Shown one piece after another: positions 1 to 9,849 of a stretch of 64,000 nt of DNA; position 1 is the stretch's first letter, and each line of letters opens with the position of its first letter. This DNA comes from Actinomycetospora sp. NBRC 106375 (GTDB lineage: Bacteria; Actinomycetota; Actinomycetes; Mycobacteriales; Pseudonocardiaceae). The notes beneath the pieces are model-generated. The model was not told where the DNA came from and searched no databases. It was given only the letters and a program-made list of their open reading frames with translations. The translations under genes and the position numbers were made by a program. The stretch is from the NCBI RefSeq assembly GCF_030269665.1, contig NZ_BSTS01000003.1, positions 124,001-188,000 on the forward strand, read 5' to 3'.

Positions 1-25
1 ATAGGGGCACTTCGCTGACACGACC
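1..25. repeat. Partial copy of a hairpin-type intergenic repeat
   Basis: Bases 6-22 (GGCACTTCGCTGACACG) recur exactly at 57934-57950, where they form one arm and the loop of a perfect 8-bp hairpin. Here the other arm would lie outside the window. It sits just after the stop of the YjbQ-like gene, so a terminator role is likely. Confidence 0.4.
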
Positions 26-436
26 TCAGCCGCCCAACAGGCTCAGCCGCACCTTCCGGGAGGGGTTGTCGCCGTTGGTGTCGACGAGGCACACGGACTG
101 CCAGGTACCGAGGGCGAGGCGGCCGCCCAGCACCGGGACCGACATCGACGGGGCGACGAGGGCGGGCAGGACGTGGTCGCGGCCGTGGCCCGGCGAGCCG
201 TGGCGGTGCGACCAGCGGCCGTCGGCGGGCAGCAGTTCGCGCAGCTGGGCGAGCAGGTCGTCGTCGCTGCCGGCGCCGGTCTCGATGATCGCGACACCGG
301 CCGTGGCGTGCGGGACGAACACGTGCAGCAGGCCGTCGGGGGCGTCCGCGCCCTGGACGAACCGCGTGCACTCGCCCGTGATGTCGCGGACGGTCTCCCG
401 GGCGCCGGTCCGGACCTCGATCTCCTCGCTGTACAC
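26..436 (-). CDS. YjbQ family protein (UPF0047, secondary thiamine-phosphate synthase-like)
   Basis: The protein is 136 residues, the usual length of the YjbQ/UPF0047 family. Visible family signatures are an HATAGV segment near the middle, an acidic patch with E-T-G, an RDHVLPAL segment and the C-terminal GTWQSVCLVDTNG block. Family members fold as a small beta-barrel and some have weak thiamine-phosphate synthase activity in vitro; the physiological role is unsettled. I chose the GTG at 434-436 because conservation begins right there (VYSEEIEV) and the longer open frame upstream is low-complexity. It lies back to back with the SDR gene that starts about 40 bases away on the other strand, so the two probably share a short divergent promoter region. 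Confidence 0.85.
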   Translation of the reverse strand: MYSEEIEVRTGARETVRDITGECTRFVQGADAPDGLLHVFVPHATAGVAIIETGAGSDDDLLAQLRELLPADGRWSHRHGSPGHGRDHVLPALVAPSMSVPVLGGRLALGTWQSVCLVDTNGDNPSRKVRLSLLGG

Positions 437-473
437 CCGACGGAGGGTAGGGCCCGCGACCGGAGCGCCGGAG

Positions 474-1307
474 GTGCAGGATGCCGCCGTGCAGCAGCCC
501 GGACAGGACTCCAGGAGCGGACGCGTCGCCGTCGCCGTCGTGACCGGCGCCGGCCGGGGCATCGGGGCGGCCCTCGCGGCCGCCCTCTCGGCGCGGGGCC
601 ACCACCTCGTCGTCACCGACGTCGACGGCGCGGCGGCGCAGGCGACCGCGGAGTCCCTCGACGGGCCCGCGACCGCCCTGCCCCTCGACGTGCGGGACCC
701 CGCGGCCCACCGCGCCGTGGCGCGCACCGCGGCCGGGCTCGGCGACGTCACGGTGTGGATCAACAACGCCGGGGTCCTGTCGACCGCGCCCGCGTGGGAG
801 GCGACCGACGAGGAGGTCGGCACCACCTTCGAGGTCAACACCCTCGGCGTCGTGCACGGCAGCCGCGCCGCGATCGAGGTGATGCGCCGCGGCGACATCC
901 TCAACGTCGTCTCGCTCTCCGGGCTCGGCCCGACGCCCGGCTTCGCGCTCTACGGCGCCAGCAAGGCCGCGGCGCTGAGCTACTCGCAGGCCCTCGACAT
1001 CGAGCTGGCCGCCGCCCGCCGCCCCGTGCGCATCCGGGCCCTGTGCCCCGACGTCGTCGACACCTCCCTGGTCAGCAACGTCGCCCACCGGCCCAGCGCC
1101 GCCCTGCTGTTCACCGGCACGCGGCTGCTCTCGGTCGACGAGGTCGTCGACGCGGCCATGGGGCTGCTCGGGTCCCGCCGGGCGATGCGTACCGTGCCGG
1201 GCTGGCGTGCAGCGTTGCAGCGGACGTCGGCGGCGCTGCCGGCGCTCGCCCGGGTCGCGGTCCCGATCGTGGCGCGGATGGGCGAACGGCGGCGGCTGTC
1301 GCGCTGA
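474..1307 (+). CDS. SDR family NAD(P)-dependent oxidoreductase
   Basis: A classical short-chain dehydrogenase/reductase of about 277 residues. The N-terminal cofactor motif TGAGRGIG, the NNAG motif, the catalytic Ser in VVSLSG and the active-site YGASK (Tyr-x-x-x-Lys) are all present. The C-terminal third (around LLSVDEVVDAAM and PGWRAALQR) resembles actinobacterial SDRs that act on lipid or steroid-like substrates, but the substrate cannot be read from sequence. GTG starts at 474 and 489 are both possible: a GGAG lies upstream of the first, a GGAGGT about 13 bases upstream of the second. It is divergent from the YjbQ-like gene and followed by a perfect hairpin at 1309-1326. Confidence 0.88.
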   Translation: MQDAAVQQPGQDSRSGRVAVAVVTGAGRGIGAALAAALSARGHHLVVTDVDGAAAQATAESLDGPATALPLDVRDPAAHRAVARTAAGLGDVTVWINNAGVLSTAPAWEATDEEVGTTFEVNTLGVVHGSRAAIEVMRRGDILNVVSLSGLGPTPGFALYGASKAAALSYSQALDIELAAARRPVRIRALCPDVVDTSLVSNVAHRPSAALLFTGTRLLSVDEVVDAAMGLLGSRRAMRTVPGWRAALQRTSAALPALARVAVPIVARMGERRRLSR

Positions 1308-1308
1308 C

Positions 1309-1326
1309 GGCCCCGCGAGCGGGGCC
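1309..1326 (+). terminator. Hairpin terminator after the SDR gene
   Basis: GGCCCCGC and GCGGGGCC arms of 8 bp flank a GA, directly after the SDR stop codon. No U-tract follows, as is usual for actinobacterial terminators. Confidence 0.55.
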
Positions 1327-1414
1327 ACACGCCGGGGCCCGGGGGTCGTGATCGGATCGTGACCCCTTCGGCTACGTTGAGCACGGTCCATGTCCCCCGA
1401 ACGTGGAGGATCGG

Positions 1415-2821
1415 ATGCTGGTCCTGGCCCCCGATCCCCGTCTCGGTATCGCTCCGGAGCGGGTGACGCGGGTGCGCGGCCTGCTCGAGCAGGCCGAGGC
1501 GGGAGCGCCCGTCCCGGGCGTCGTCGTGGCGCTGCCGGGCGGCCCCGACGGCGTGCTCGACGCGGTGGTGCTGCGCCCGGACGGCGTCCTCGGCCTCGCC
1601 GCGCTGCCCGCGGGCGAGCGCGAGCTGGCGCGCGACGCCTCGCGCGAAGCGGTCGCCGCCGGCGGGGGACGGGCGGGCCTCGCGACCCCGGCGACCGGCC
1701 TGCCCCGCGCCCGCTCCGGCGCCCCCGACACCGTGCCGCCCACGGCCCGCGAGTCCGCCGACGAGCTCGACCGCCTGCTCGCCCTGCCCGACCCGGCGTG
1801 CGGCGCCCCCCGGCGCGTGCTCGCGACCGTCGGCGACGACGAGGCCGGCGTCGGCGCCACCCGCACGGCGCTCACCGCCCCCGTCGGCTCCTTCCGCGTG
1901 CTCGACGTCGAGGACGTGCGCCGCCTGCTCGCGGCCTTCCGGCTCGGCGACCACGTCCCCGACGGGACGAAGCTGGCCGAGGTCGGCTTCCTCGCCCCGG
2001 GCACGCCGGCCCTCGAGGCCGGCGCGGTCCCCGAGACCGCCCCGGTGCCCGTCCCGACCTCCCGCAGCAGCGACTCGTCGCCGGGCACCTCGAGCTCGCC
2101 GGGCTCCTCGGGCTCCCCGGGCCGCACCCCCCTCCCGGCCACGGGCCGGCTGCCCGCCTCGGCCCCCGAGTCCTCCGGACCGCTGCGGGGCGGGGCCATC
2201 GGCGGCATGGTCTCCGCGCCCGGACGCGCCGGGCGCTCCCGGTACGGCGGCAGGCTGCCGGACTGGGTCTGGGGCTGGCGCGGCCTGACCCTCGCCGCCG
2301 TCGCCGCGTTCCTCGTCGCGCTCGGGATCGCGTTCCTCGTGGGGCGCGCGGCCACCGGGGGTTCCGCGGAGCCCGACCCCACCGCGACCCGCGTGGTCGA
2401 CGGCATCACCTTCACCCGCCAGGTCGCGACGTCCGACGCGTCCTGCGACGGCCACGCCTACCGCCAGGCCGCAGCGTTCCTGCGCGAGCGCCCGTGCCGG
2501 CACCTGGACCGTTCGCTGTGGTCCGCGACCGCCGACGGCCAGGACATCGTCGTCGCCGTGGCCACCGTGCAGCTGGCCGACACAAACACGGCGGGCGCCT
2601 TCCGGTCCCTCGTCGACAGCGACGGCACCGGCAACATCAGCGACCTCCTGCGCGAGCGCCGCGGCTACCCGGGCGCGCCTGACGGCCTCACCGGCCAGGG
2701 CTACGCGTCGGCGCAGCTCGGCGACCGCGTCGTCGTGGCCGAGGCCGACGGCATCGACCCCGCCTTCACCGACGGCGACGCCCTCGACCGCATCTCCCGC
2801 GCGGGCCTCGCCCTGCGGTAG
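1415..2821 (+). CDS. One-pass membrane protein of unknown function
   Basis: About 468 residues and not recognised as a named family. The N-terminal ~190 residues look like a cytoplasmic globular domain (residues 1-10 read MLVLAPDPRL). A Ser/Pro/Gly-rich stretch follows, then one hydrophobic helix at roughly residues 288-308 and a C-terminal extracytoplasmic domain containing two cysteines (DASCDGHAY and ERPCRHLD) that could form a disulfide. The layout, an inner regulatory domain, a flexible linker, one membrane span and an outer domain, suits an envelope or secretion-associated protein; that is inference. The ATG at 1415 has a GGAGGA close upstream; a GTG at 1403 would add four residues. Confidence 0.6.
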   Translation: MLVLAPDPRLGIAPERVTRVRGLLEQAEAGAPVPGVVVALPGGPDGVLDAVVLRPDGVLGLAALPAGERELARDASREAVAAGGGRAGLATPATGLPRARSGAPDTVPPTARESADELDRLLALPDPACGAPRRVLATVGDDEAGVGATRTALTAPVGSFRVLDVEDVRRLLAAFRLGDHVPDGTKLAEVGFLAPGTPALEAGAVPETAPVPVPTSRSSDSSPGTSSSPGSSGSPGRTPLPATGRLPASAPESSGPLRGGAIGGMVSAPGRAGRSRYGGRLPDWVWGWRGLTLAAVAAFLVALGIAFLVGRAATGGSAEPDPTATRVVDGITFTRQVATSDASCDGHAYRQAAAFLRERPCRHLDRSLWSATADGQDIVVAVATVQLADTNTAGAFRSLVDSDGTGNISDLLRERRGYPGAPDGLTGQGYASAQLGDRVVVAEADGIDPAFTDGDALDRISRAGLALR

Positions 2822-2841
2822 GGCCCCGCGCCGAGGCGGGT

Positions 2842-3330
2842 TCAGGTCGCGGTGCCGTCCCCCGGGAACGCGGGGACGAGCGGCGTGCGGCCGGCGAGCT
2901 GCCGCCAGGTGACCGAGGTCGTCGCGGCCGCGGTGACCGCGCCGAGCGCGAGGCGGCGCAGCTCGGTGTCGTCGGGCGCCTCGGTGCGCTCGGCGACCGC
3001 ACGCCAGGCCGCGGCGACGTCGTCCTCGGCGACCGCGGCGAGCGCGGCGGCCGACGCGCCGTCGGTCACCGGCGACGGCGGGCGGTAGGCCGCCGCCGCG
3101 GGCGGCGGCGTCACCCCGGCGCGCCCGAGCAGCGCGACGACGGCGTCGCGGCGCTCGCGGTGGGCGAGCGAGGCGGCGGTGAGCGTGGTCCCTGCCGAGG
3201 ACGGCAGGAACGCCGACGCGAGGCCGTAGACCCACACCGCGGCGTGCTCGGTGCCCAGGGCCGTGACGACGGCGTTCGCGAGGTCGTCGTCGAGCGATCC
3301 CGGTCCGGGGGTGGGGGCGGGCGTCGTCAT
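2842..3330 (-). CDS. Ferritin-like protein (DUF4439-type)
   Basis: A 162-residue, Ala-rich, all-helical protein. The segment around ANAVVTALGTEHAAVWVYG (residues 18-36) and the later TAAATTSVTWRQLAG match actinobacterial DUF4439 proteins, a ferritin-like four-helix family of unknown role. A GTEHA and several Glu/His residues could bind metal, but the full set of diiron ligands is not evident, so catalysis is uncertain. Its ATG overlaps the stop of the upstream Tat-type lipoprotein gene by four bases, so the two are translationally coupled. This pair lies just upstream of, and divergent from, rimP. Confidence 0.7.
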   Translation of the reverse strand: MTTPAPTPGPGSLDDDLANAVVTALGTEHAAVWVYGLASAFLPSSAGTTLTAASLAHRERRDAVVALLGRAGVTPPPAAAAYRPPSPVTDGASAAALAAVAEDDVAAAWRAVAERTEAPDDTELRRLALGAVTAAATTSVTWRQLAGRTPLVPAFPGDGTAT

Positions 3331-3866
3331 GCCAGCACCGTCGCGTACCCGGCGCAGCTCGCCGCCACCGAGGTGACCAGGCCGCACCGGTAGGACGCCG
3401 TCGTCAGCGCGAGGGCACCGGCGGCGTCGCGGGCCGCGCCGAGGGAGCCGCGCAGGGCCGTGACCGCGGCCGCGGCGCTCGCCGGCGGCTGCGCCGGGGC
3501 CGGGCGGACGCCCGGGCCGGTCGGGGCGTCGACGGCCTCCGTGCGGTCGGGGCGCGCCCGCCGGATCTCCGCGGCGAGCGCGTCGGCGTGGGCGCTGCGG
3601 GCCTCGCGGACCGGGGTGAGCCGGCTCCCCAGCTCCGGGAAGGCGGCCACGGCGGCGGCCGCGGCGGTCGCGTCCGCGCGCGCGGCCGCGAGCGGCGCCT
3701 CGAGCTCGTCGGGGCCCTCGTCGCGGGCGCACCCGGCCGCCGCGAGCCCGGTCGCGGCGACCAGCGCCGCGGCGCCCGCGAGCACGGTGCGACGTGACGG
3801 CGCGGGACGCGACGGGGGAGGGCCGGCGCCGCGTCCGGCGGCGTCGGCGGTGTCGGCGGCGACCAC
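3327..3866 (-). CDS. Predicted Tat-exported lipoprotein of unknown function
   Basis: A 179-residue protein. The N-terminus has a twin-arginine signal (SRRTVLAG), a hydrophobic stretch and a lipobox ending in AAGC, so it should be folded before export by Tat and then lipid-anchored. The mature part is Ala-rich and helical with two C-terminal cysteines (YRCGLV and ASCAGY). Tat export plus coupling to a ferritin-like gene hints at a cofactor- or metal-bearing pair, but nothing in the sequence names a cofactor. The start could also lie further inside, nearer the twin arginine. Confidence 0.6.
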   Translation of the reverse strand: MVAADTADAAGRGAGPPPSRPAPSRRTVLAGAAALVAATGLAAAGCARDEGPDELEAPLAAARADATAAAAAVAAFPELGSRLTPVREARSAHADALAAEIRRARPDRTEAVDAPTGPGVRPAPAQPPASAAAAVTALRGSLGAARDAAGALALTTASYRCGLVTSVAASCAGYATVLA

Positions 3867-4078
3867 GGCCGGGCAGTCTGCCAGCCGCGGGCGGACGCCC
3901 CGCCCGACGCGCCCGCACCGGCCGGTCCCGCCGGGGGCGAGCGCTACCCTGGACCACTGCGCGCCGGCACCCCGGCGCCATCCGCCTCCACCCGCCCGCG
4001 CCGCCCCGAGGCCACCGGAACCGCCACCGGTGCGCCCAGCGCGTCGCCCGCGGCGGGCCCGCCCCGTGAGGAGCCCCG
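3867..4078. promoter_or_regulatory. Divergent intergenic region upstream of rimP
   Basis: About 210 bases between the lipoprotein gene and rimP. A TACCCT hexamer near 3945 could be a -10 element for the rimP-nusA-infB transcript, but there is no convincing -35 match. Confidence 0.3.
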
Positions 4079-4747
4079 TTGTCCCCAGGGACGTCCCCTG
4101 CGCACGCCGGTCGCGACGGCCGTGACGGCACGGCCGCCGAGCGCCTGCGCCCGACCGTCGTCGAGGTCGTCGAGGCCGCCGGTTTCGTGCTCGACGACCT
4201 CGAGGTGCGCCCGGCCGGGCGGCGCCAGGTCGTGCGCGTCGTGGTGGACACCGCCGAGGTCCCCGGCCCCCACGACCCGCCGGCGCCCAGCCCCGACCTC
4301 GACGCCGTCGCCGGGGTGAGTCGCGAGCTGTCGACGGTCCTCGACGCGATCGACGCCGGAGAGCGGGCGGGCGCCGCCCCCGAGGGCGAGTACACGCTCG
4401 AGGTGACGACGCCGGGCACCGACCGGCCGCTGACCCGCCCCCACCACTGGCGGCGGGCGTGGCTGCGCCGGGTGGAGGTCACGCGCACCGACGGCGGCAC
4501 GCTCACCGCGCGGGTCGGTCCCGTCGGCGCCGCGGAGGACGACGCCGACGCCGGCACCGACGCCGCGGTGACGCTGGCCGAGGGCACGCCGCGCGGCCCG
4601 GTGCTGCACCGGGTACCGCTCACGGAGATCCGGCGGGCCGTGGTCGAGGTCGAGTTCAAGCCGGCCCCGCCGGCCGAGGTCGAGGCCCTGGTGGCCGCGG
4701 CGACCGGTGACGAGGCCGGGGCGCAGGGACGGGAGGACCGGTCGTGA
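4079..4747 (+). CDS. rimP: Ribosome maturation factor RimP
   Basis: A 222-residue protein at the head of the nusA operon. RimP assists late assembly of the 30S subunit. The N-terminal domain ([22 protein letters not shown], then a VVRVVVD strand) and the hallmark [11 protein letters not shown] segment are clear. It is longer than the E. coli protein because of an actinobacterial linker ([15 protein letters not shown]) and an acidic insertion in the C-terminal domain. The start is a TTG; conserved sequence begins about 24 residues later, so the exact start is not certain. Its stop overlaps the nusA GTG. Confidence 0.93.
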   Translation: MSPGTSPAHAGRDGRDGTAAERLRPTVVEVVEAAGFVLDDLEVRPAGRRQVVRVVVDTAEVPGPHDPPAPSPDLDAVAGVSRELSTVLDAIDAGERAGAAPEGEYTLEVTTPGTDRPLTRPHHWRRAWLRRVEVTRTDGGTLTARVGPVGAAEDDADAGTDAAVTLAEGTPRGPVLHRVPLTEIRRAVVEVEFKPAPPAEVEALVAAATGDEAGAQGREDRS

Positions 4748-5865
4748 AGGTCGACATCGCCGCGCTGCGGGCGATCGAGCGGGACAAGGAGATCCCGTTC
4801 GAGACCGTGCTCTCCGCGATCGAGACCGCGCTGCTCACCGCCTACAAGCAGAACGGCGGTGAGCACCCGAAGGCGCGGGTCGAGGTCGATCGCAAGACCG
4901 GCGAGGTCGCCGTGCTCGTGCCGGAGACGGACGAGGGCGGCGAGGTCCTCGGGGAATACGACGACACCCCCGAGGGTTTCGGACGCATCGCCGCGGCGAC
5001 GGCTCGCCAGATCGTCGTGCAGCGGCTGCGGGACGCCGAGCACGAGCGCACCTACGGGGAATTCTCCGCCAAGGAGGGCGAGGTCGTCGCCGGCGTCGTC
5101 CAGCGCGACGCGCGGGCCAACGCCCGGGGCGTCGTCGTGGTCGAGATCGGGTCGATCGAGGGCGTGCTGCCGGCCGCCGAGCAGGTGCCCGGCGAGCGCT
5201 ACGAGCACGGGGCCCGGATCCGCTGCTACGTCGTCGGGGTCAACCGCGGTCCGCGCGGGGTCGGCGTGACGCTCTCGCGGACCCACCCGAACCTCGTGCG
5301 GCGCCTGTTCGCCTTCGAGGTCCCCGAGATCGCCTCGGGCGCCGTCGAGATCGTCTCGGTGGCCCGCGAGGCCGGGCACCGGTCGAAGATCGCGGTGCGG
5401 TCCACCGTCGCCGGGCTCGGCGCCAAGGGCGCCTGCATCGGCCCGATGGGGGCGCGGGTGCGCGGCGTGATGAGCGAGCTCAACGGTGAGAAGATCGACA
5501 TCATCGACTGGGCGGACGACCCGGCGGAGTACGTCGGCAACGCGCTCTCGCCCTCCAAGGTCGTGTCCGTGACGGTCGTCGACGCGAAGGCCCGCACCGC
5601 CCGCGTCGTCGTGCCGGACTTCCAGCTCTCCCTCGCGATCGGCAAGGAGGGCCAGAACGCCCGCCTCGCCGCTCGGCTGACCGGCTGGCGCATCGACATC
5701 CGTTCGGACGCCGAGGCGCTGCCCCCGGACGACGAGGAGCCCGAGCCCGACGGTGAGCCGGACGCACAGCCGGACGCGCAGCCGGATGCGCAGCCGGACG
5801 GGGAGCCGGCGGAGCGGCCGGAGGCGGAGCGGGTCGAGCAGCCGTCGAGCGGCGCGGTAGAGTGA
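4744..5865 (+). CDS. nusA: Transcription termination/antitermination factor NusA
   Basis: 373 residues with the usual order: an N-terminal RNA-polymerase-binding domain ([20 protein letters not shown]), an S1 domain near residues 115-180 and two KH domains to about residue 325 ([37 protein letters not shown]). As in other actinobacteria there are no C-terminal acidic repeat domains. Instead there is a disordered tail with tandem DAQP units (residues about 345-357). NusA modulates pausing, termination and rRNA antitermination. The GTG start overlaps the rimP stop. Confidence 0.97.
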   Translation: MKVDIAALRAIERDKEIPFETVLSAIETALLTAYKQNGGEHPKARVEVDRKTGEVAVLVPETDEGGEVLGEYDDTPEGFGRIAAATARQIVVQRLRDAEHERTYGEFSAKEGEVVAGVVQRDARANARGVVVVEIGSIEGVLPAAEQVPGERYEHGARIRCYVVGVNRGPRGVGVTLSRTHPNLVRRLFAFEVPEIASGAVEIVSVAREAGHRSKIAVRSTVAGLGAKGACIGPMGARVRGVMSELNGEKIDIIDWADDPAEYVGNALSPSKVVSVTVVDAKARTARVVVPDFQLSLAIGKEGQNARLAARLTGWRIDIRSDAEALPPDDEEPEPDGEPDAQPDAQPDAQPDGEPAERPEAERVEQPSSGAVE

Positions 5866-5868
5866 CCG

Positions 5869-6270
5869 GTGGCCCGAACCCGCGAGCCCAGTCGTGGGGT
5901 GGCGCCGGAACGTGATCGTCGGGACGACGGTCGGGGCCCGGTGCGCACCTGCATCGGCTGCCGTTCACGGGCCTCGGCGTCGGAACTCCTGCGAGTGGTG
6001 GCCGCGGACGGGGTCGTCGATCCCGATCCACGACATCGGTTGCCCGGTCGCGGTGCGTGGCTGCACCCCGACGCGGACTGCCTGCATCGCGCGGAGCGCC
6101 GGTCGGCGTTCCCCCGGGCACTACGTGTCCCGGGGCCGCTCGACACCGGAGCCCTGCGCGCGCTGCTCGATCCGGACTCCGGCCCCGGGCCAGTCACACG
6201 CGACGACCGTCGCGTGAGTACGAGGAAGCAGGTCGACCCCCATGAGCCAGCCGTGAAGCCCTCCCGATGA
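5869..6270 (+). CDS. ylxR: YlxR-family RNA-binding protein
   Basis: A 133-residue protein between nusA and infB, the conserved place of YlxR (DUF448). The core has [19 protein letters not shown], with the CxxC motif, and [13 protein letters not shown]. Homologues bind RNA and have been linked to RNase P and to transcriptional effects, but the role is not settled. The start is GTG at 5869, four bases after the nusA stop; the N-terminal ~24 residues are charged and poorly conserved, so a later start is possible. Confidence 0.85.
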   Translation: MARTREPSRGVAPERDRRDDGRGPVRTCIGCRSRASASELLRVVAADGVVDPDPRHRLPGRGAWLHPDADCLHRAERRSAFPRALRVPGPLDTGALRALLDPDSGPGPVTRDDRRVSTRKQVDPHEPAVKPSR

Positions 6271-6331
6271 AGGCGCAGGCGTAGAGGACGAGGTCGCGGG
6301 CCCCCCGCTGACCTCGAGAATGAGGAGATCA

Positions 6332-9300
6332 GTGGCAGGAAAGGCCCGGGTGCACGAGCTCGCGAAGGAGCTCGGCGTCACCAGCAAGCAGGTACTCACG
6401 CAGTTGGAGTCCCTCGGCGAGTTCGTCAAGTCGGCGTCCTCGACGGTGGAGGCCCCCGTCGCGCGCAAGCTGCGCGACTCCATGTCCGGCGGCGGCAACG
6501 GCTCCGAGCGCAAGCCGCGCCCCGGCGCCTCGTCCGGCGCGCGTCCGGGCGGCGGCGTCCCGCGTCCGGGCCCGTCGTCGAGCCCGTCCGGCTCGTCCGG
6601 CGCCCCGCGCCCCGGCCCGCGCCCCGGTGCGGCCCCGTCCGGCGGCGGCAACGGTGCGGGCGGCGCGGGCTCGTCCGGTGGCGCTCCGCGCCCCGGTCCG
6701 CGTCCCGGCGCCCGTCCCGGCGACCGGCAGGACCAGTCCGCGCCCGCCGCGGCGTCCGCGTCCGCGCCGGCCGCCCCGTCGGCACCGGCCGAGAGCACGC
6801 CCGACACCGGTCAGTCCGGCAGGGCGGCGCCCCAGGCGCCCCGGCCCGGTGGCGACCGTCCCCGCCCCGGCGGCGACCGTCAGCGCTCCGGCGGCATCCC
6901 GCGGCCCGGCGGCGATCGTCCCGCCGAGCGCGGTGGCGACCAGCGCCAGGGCGGCCAGGGCGGCCAGGGCGGTGCCCCGCGACCCGGCCCGCAGCAGCGG
7001 CCGGCCGCCGCGGCCGACGAGCAGGGCGGCGCGGGCGACGCGACCGTCGCGCCCCGTCCCCAGGCCCCCAAGCCCGGGCCGAAGGCGCCGCGCGTCGGCA
7101 ACAACCCCTTCGGGGTCGGGTCCGGCGCCCCGCCGCGGCCGCAGCGTCCGCAGCAGCCCGGCCAGGGGCAGGGCGGCGGTCAGGGCGGCCCGCGGCCGCC
7201 GCGTGACGGCGAGGCCCCGGCGCCCCGCCCGCCGCGCGACGGCGAGCGTCCGGCCGCGGCGAGCGGTGAGCGCCCGCCGCGCCCCGGCGGCACCGGCGGT
7301 GCCTCGCCGGGCAACATGCCCCCGCGTCCCAACCCCGGGATGATGCCGTCCCGCCCGTCCGGCCCGCCCGGACGCGGTGGTCCCGGCGGTCCCGGCGGCG
7401 GCCGTGGCGGTCCCGGCGGCGGCCGTGGTGGCCCCGGCGGCGGCCGTGGCGGTCCCGGTGGCGGCGGTCGTCCCGGGGGTCCCCCCGGTGGCGGCGGTGC
7501 CCCGGCCGGCGGCGGCTTCCGCGGTGGCGGCGGCCGTCCCGGCGGTCCCGGTGGCCGTGGTCGTGGCGGCGGTGCCGCGGGTGCCTTCGGGCGTCCCGGT
7601 GGTCCCGCGCGTCGTGGTCGCAAGTCGAAGCGGCAGAAGCGCCAGGAGTTCGACAACATGCAGGCGCCGTCGGTCGGCGGCGTCCGCCTGCCGAAGGGCA
7701 AGGGCGAGACCGTCCGGCTGCCCCGCGGCGCCTCGCTGACCGACTTCGCCGAGAAGATCGACGCGAACCCGGCCTCGCTGGTCCAGGTGCTGTTCCACCT
7801 CGGTGAGATGGTCACGGCCACCCAGTCGGTGTCCGACGACGTCCTCGAGCTGCTCGGCGGCGAGATGAACTACGACGTCCAGGTCGTCTCCCCCGAGGAG
7901 GAGGACCGCGAGCTGCTCGAGTCGTTCTCGATCAGCTACGGCTCCGACGAGGGCGGCGACGAGGACCTCGAGGCCCGTCCGCCGGTCGTCACGGTCATGG
8001 GTCACGTCGACCACGGCAAGACGCGCCTGCTGGACACCATCCGCAAGACGAAGGTGGCCGAGGCCGAGGCCGGCGGCATCACCCAGCACATCGGCGCCTA
8101 CCAGGTCGACACCGAGCTCGAGGGCGTCGACCGGAAGATCACCTTCATCGACACCCCGGGTCACGAGGCGTTCACCGCCATGCGTGCCCGCGGCGCGAAG
8201 TCCACGGACATCGCGGTGATCGTGGTCGCGGCCGACGACGGCGTGATGCCCCAGACGATCGAGGCGATCAACCACGCGCAGGCGGCCGACGTGCCGATCG
8301 TGGTGGCGGTCAACAAGATCGACAAGGAGGGCGCCAACCCTCAGAAGATCCGTCAGCAGCTCACCGAGTACGGGCTGGTGGCCGAGGAGTACGGCGGCGA
8401 GACCATGTTCGTCGACATCTCGGCCCGCCAGAACATCAACATCGAGGGGCTGCTCGAGGCCGTCCTGCTCACCGCGGACGCCTCCCTGGACCTCCGGGCC
8501 AACCCGGACATGGAGGCCCAGGGTGTCGCGATCGAGGCGCACCTCGACCGCGGCCGCGGCCCGGTGGCCACGGTGCTGGTCCAGCGCGGCACGCTGCGCG
8601 TCGGCGACTCCGTCGTCGCGGGCGACGCGTCGGGCCGTGTCCGGCGGATGCTCGACGAGTTCGGCGAGGACGTGAAGGAGGCGCTGCCCTCCCGCCCGGT
8701 GCAGGTCATCGGCTTCACGTCGGTGCCGGGCGCCGGCGACACCTTCCTCGTCGTCGACGAGGACCGGGTGGCGCGCCAGATCGCCGACCGCCGTCGTGCC
8801 CGCGAGCGCAACGCCCAGCTGGCCTCGCGTCGCAAGCGCGTGTCCCTCGAGGACCTCGACGCGGCGCTGAAGGAGACCAACGAGCTCAACCTGATCATCA
8901 AGGGTGACAACTCGGGAACCGTCGAGGCTCTCGAGGACGCGCTCATGAAGATCGACGTGGGCGAGGAGGTCCAGCTGCGGGTGCTGCACCGCGGCGTCGG
9001 TGCGATCACCGAGGGCGACATCAACCTCGCGATCGCCTCCGACGTCATCGTCCTGGGCTTCAACGTCCGGGCCGAGGGCAAGGCCACGGAGCTGGCCACC
9101 CGCGAGGGCATCGACATCCGCTACTACTCGGTGATCTACCAGGCGATCGACGAGATCGAGCAGGCCCTCAAGGGCATGCTCAAGCCGATCTACGAGGAGG
9201 TGGAGCTCGGCACCGCGGAGGTGCGCGAGGTCTTCCGCTCCTCGCGCGTCGGCTCGATCGCCGGCTGCCTGGTCACCGACGGGATCATCCGGCGCAACGC

Positions 9301-9493
9301 CAAGGCGCGCCTGGTCCGCGACGGTGCGGTCGTCGCCGAGAACCTCACGATCAACTCGCTCAAGAGGTTCAAGGACGACGCCACCGAGGTCCGCGACGGC
9401 TACGAGTGCGGTCTGACGCTCGGGTCGTTCAACGACATCAAGGTCGACGACAAGATCATGACCTACGAGATGCGGGAGAAGCCCCGCGAGTGA
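6332..9493 (+). CDS. infB: Translation initiation factor IF-2
   Basis: 1053 residues. IF-2 is the GTPase that places initiator tRNA on the 30S subunit. The order is an N-terminal helical domain ([16 protein letters not shown]), a roughly 370-residue disordered linker of Gly/Pro/Arg repeats (residues about 55-430), a second IF2-N domain, then the GTPase domain. G1 is GHVDHGKT at residues 557-564, followed by DTPGHEAF and NKID, then domains II-IV. I prefer the GTG at 6332 over the in-frame ATG at 6320 because GAGGAG lies just before it and the conserved family N-terminus starts there. The linker's extreme Gly-rich blocks are typical of actinobacterial IF-2 but long even for them. Confidence 0.97.
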   Translation: MAGKARVHELAKELGVTSKQVLTQLESLGEFVKSASSTVEAPVARKLRDSMSGGGNGSERKPRPGASSGARPGGGVPRPGPSSSPSGSSGAPRPGPRPGAAPSGGGNGAGGAGSSGGAPRPGPRPGARPGDRQDQSAPAAASASAPAAPSAPAESTPDTGQSGRAAPQAPRPGGDRPRPGGDRQRSGGIPRPGGDRPAERGGDQRQGGQGGQGGAPRPGPQQRPAAAADEQGGAGDATVAPRPQAPKPGPKAPRVGNNPFGVGSGAPPRPQRPQQPGQGQGGGQGGPRPPRDGEAPAPRPPRDGERPAAASGERPPRPGGTGGASPGNMPPRPNPGMMPSRPSGPPGRGGPGGPGGGRGGPGGGRGGPGGGRGGPGGGGRPGGPPGGGGAPAGGGFRGGGGRPGGPGGRGRGGGAAGAFGRPGGPARRGRKSKRQKRQEFDNMQAPSVGGVRLPKGKGETVRLPRGASLTDFAEKIDANPASLVQVLFHLGEMVTATQSVSDDVLELLGGEMNYDVQVVSPEEEDRELLESFSISYGSDEGGDEDLEARPPVVTVMGHVDHGKTRLLDTIRKTKVAEAEAGGITQHIGAYQVDTELEGVDRKITFIDTPGHEAFTAMRARGAKSTDIAVIVVAADDGVMPQTIEAINHAQAADVPIVVAVNKIDKEGANPQKIRQQLTEYGLVAEEYGGETMFVDISARQNINIEGLLEAVLLTADASLDLRANPDMEAQGVAIEAHLDRGRGPVATVLVQRGTLRVGDSVVAGDASGRVRRMLDEFGEDVKEALPSRPVQVIGFTSVPGAGDTFLVVDEDRVARQIADRRRARERNAQLASRRKRVSLEDLDAALKETNELNLIIKGDNSGTVEALEDALMKIDVGEEVQLRVLHRGVGAITEGDINLAIASDVIVLGFNVRAEGKATELATREGIDIRYYSVIYQAIDEIEQALKGMLKPIYEEVELGTAEVREVFRSSRVGSIAGCLVTDGIIRRNAKARLVRDGAVVAENLTINSLKRFKDDATEVRDGYECGLTLGSFNDIKVDDKIMTYEMREKPRE

Positions 9494-9522
9494 CGGTCAT
9501 GCCCGCCCGGGGGCGCTGACGG

Positions 9523-9819
9523 ATGTACGTCGGCGCCCTCGAGCTCGACCTGCTGCTCGGTGACGTCGGGTCCATCAAGGAGAAGCGCTCCGTGGTGCGG
9601 CCCGTCGTCGCCGAGCTGAAGCGGAAGTACGCGGTGTCGGTCGCCGAGGCGGGTCACCGCGACCTGCACCGCCGCGCCCTGATCGGGGTGGCGGCGGTGG
9701 CGGCCGACCCCGAGCACGTCACCGACGTGCTCGACCACTGCGAGCGCCTGGTGGCCGCCCACCCCGAGTTCCAGGTGCTCTCCGCGCGGACCCGCTGGCT
9801 GGGTCCGCACGACGACTAG
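9523..9819 (+). CDS. YlxP-like protein (DUF503)
   Basis: A 98-residue protein. The N-terminal MYVGALELDLLLGDVGSIKEKR and the later VSVAEAG are the DUF503 signature. Members are small beta-alpha-beta proteins always found between infB and rbfA; the function is unknown, with ribosome or RNA association inferred from location. It lies 29 bases after infB and 30 before rbfA, so it is surely part of the same operon. Confidence 0.88.
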   Translation: MYVGALELDLLLGDVGSIKEKRSVVRPVVAELKRKYAVSVAEAGHRDLHRRALIGVAAVAADPEHVTDVLDHCERLVAAHPEFQVLSARTRWLGPHDD

Positions 9820-9849
9820 ACCACCCTTCGACACAGGAGGAACCGCGCC

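Noticed and set aside
1390-2682. A second, overlapping long open frame on the same strand as the membrane protein gene
   Set aside because: It is Arg/Pro/Gly-rich throughout, without conserved segments, and is a frame shadow produced by high GC third positions.
7380-7570. Gly-codon repeats as a possible CRISPR or minisatellite
   Set aside because: The repeats are in frame with infB and encode its Gly/Arg-rich linker; there are no spacers.
6329-8989. An 886-codon open frame antisense to infB
   Set aside because: Composition mirrors the Gly/Pro repeats of the IF-2 linker and it matches no family; antisense shadow.
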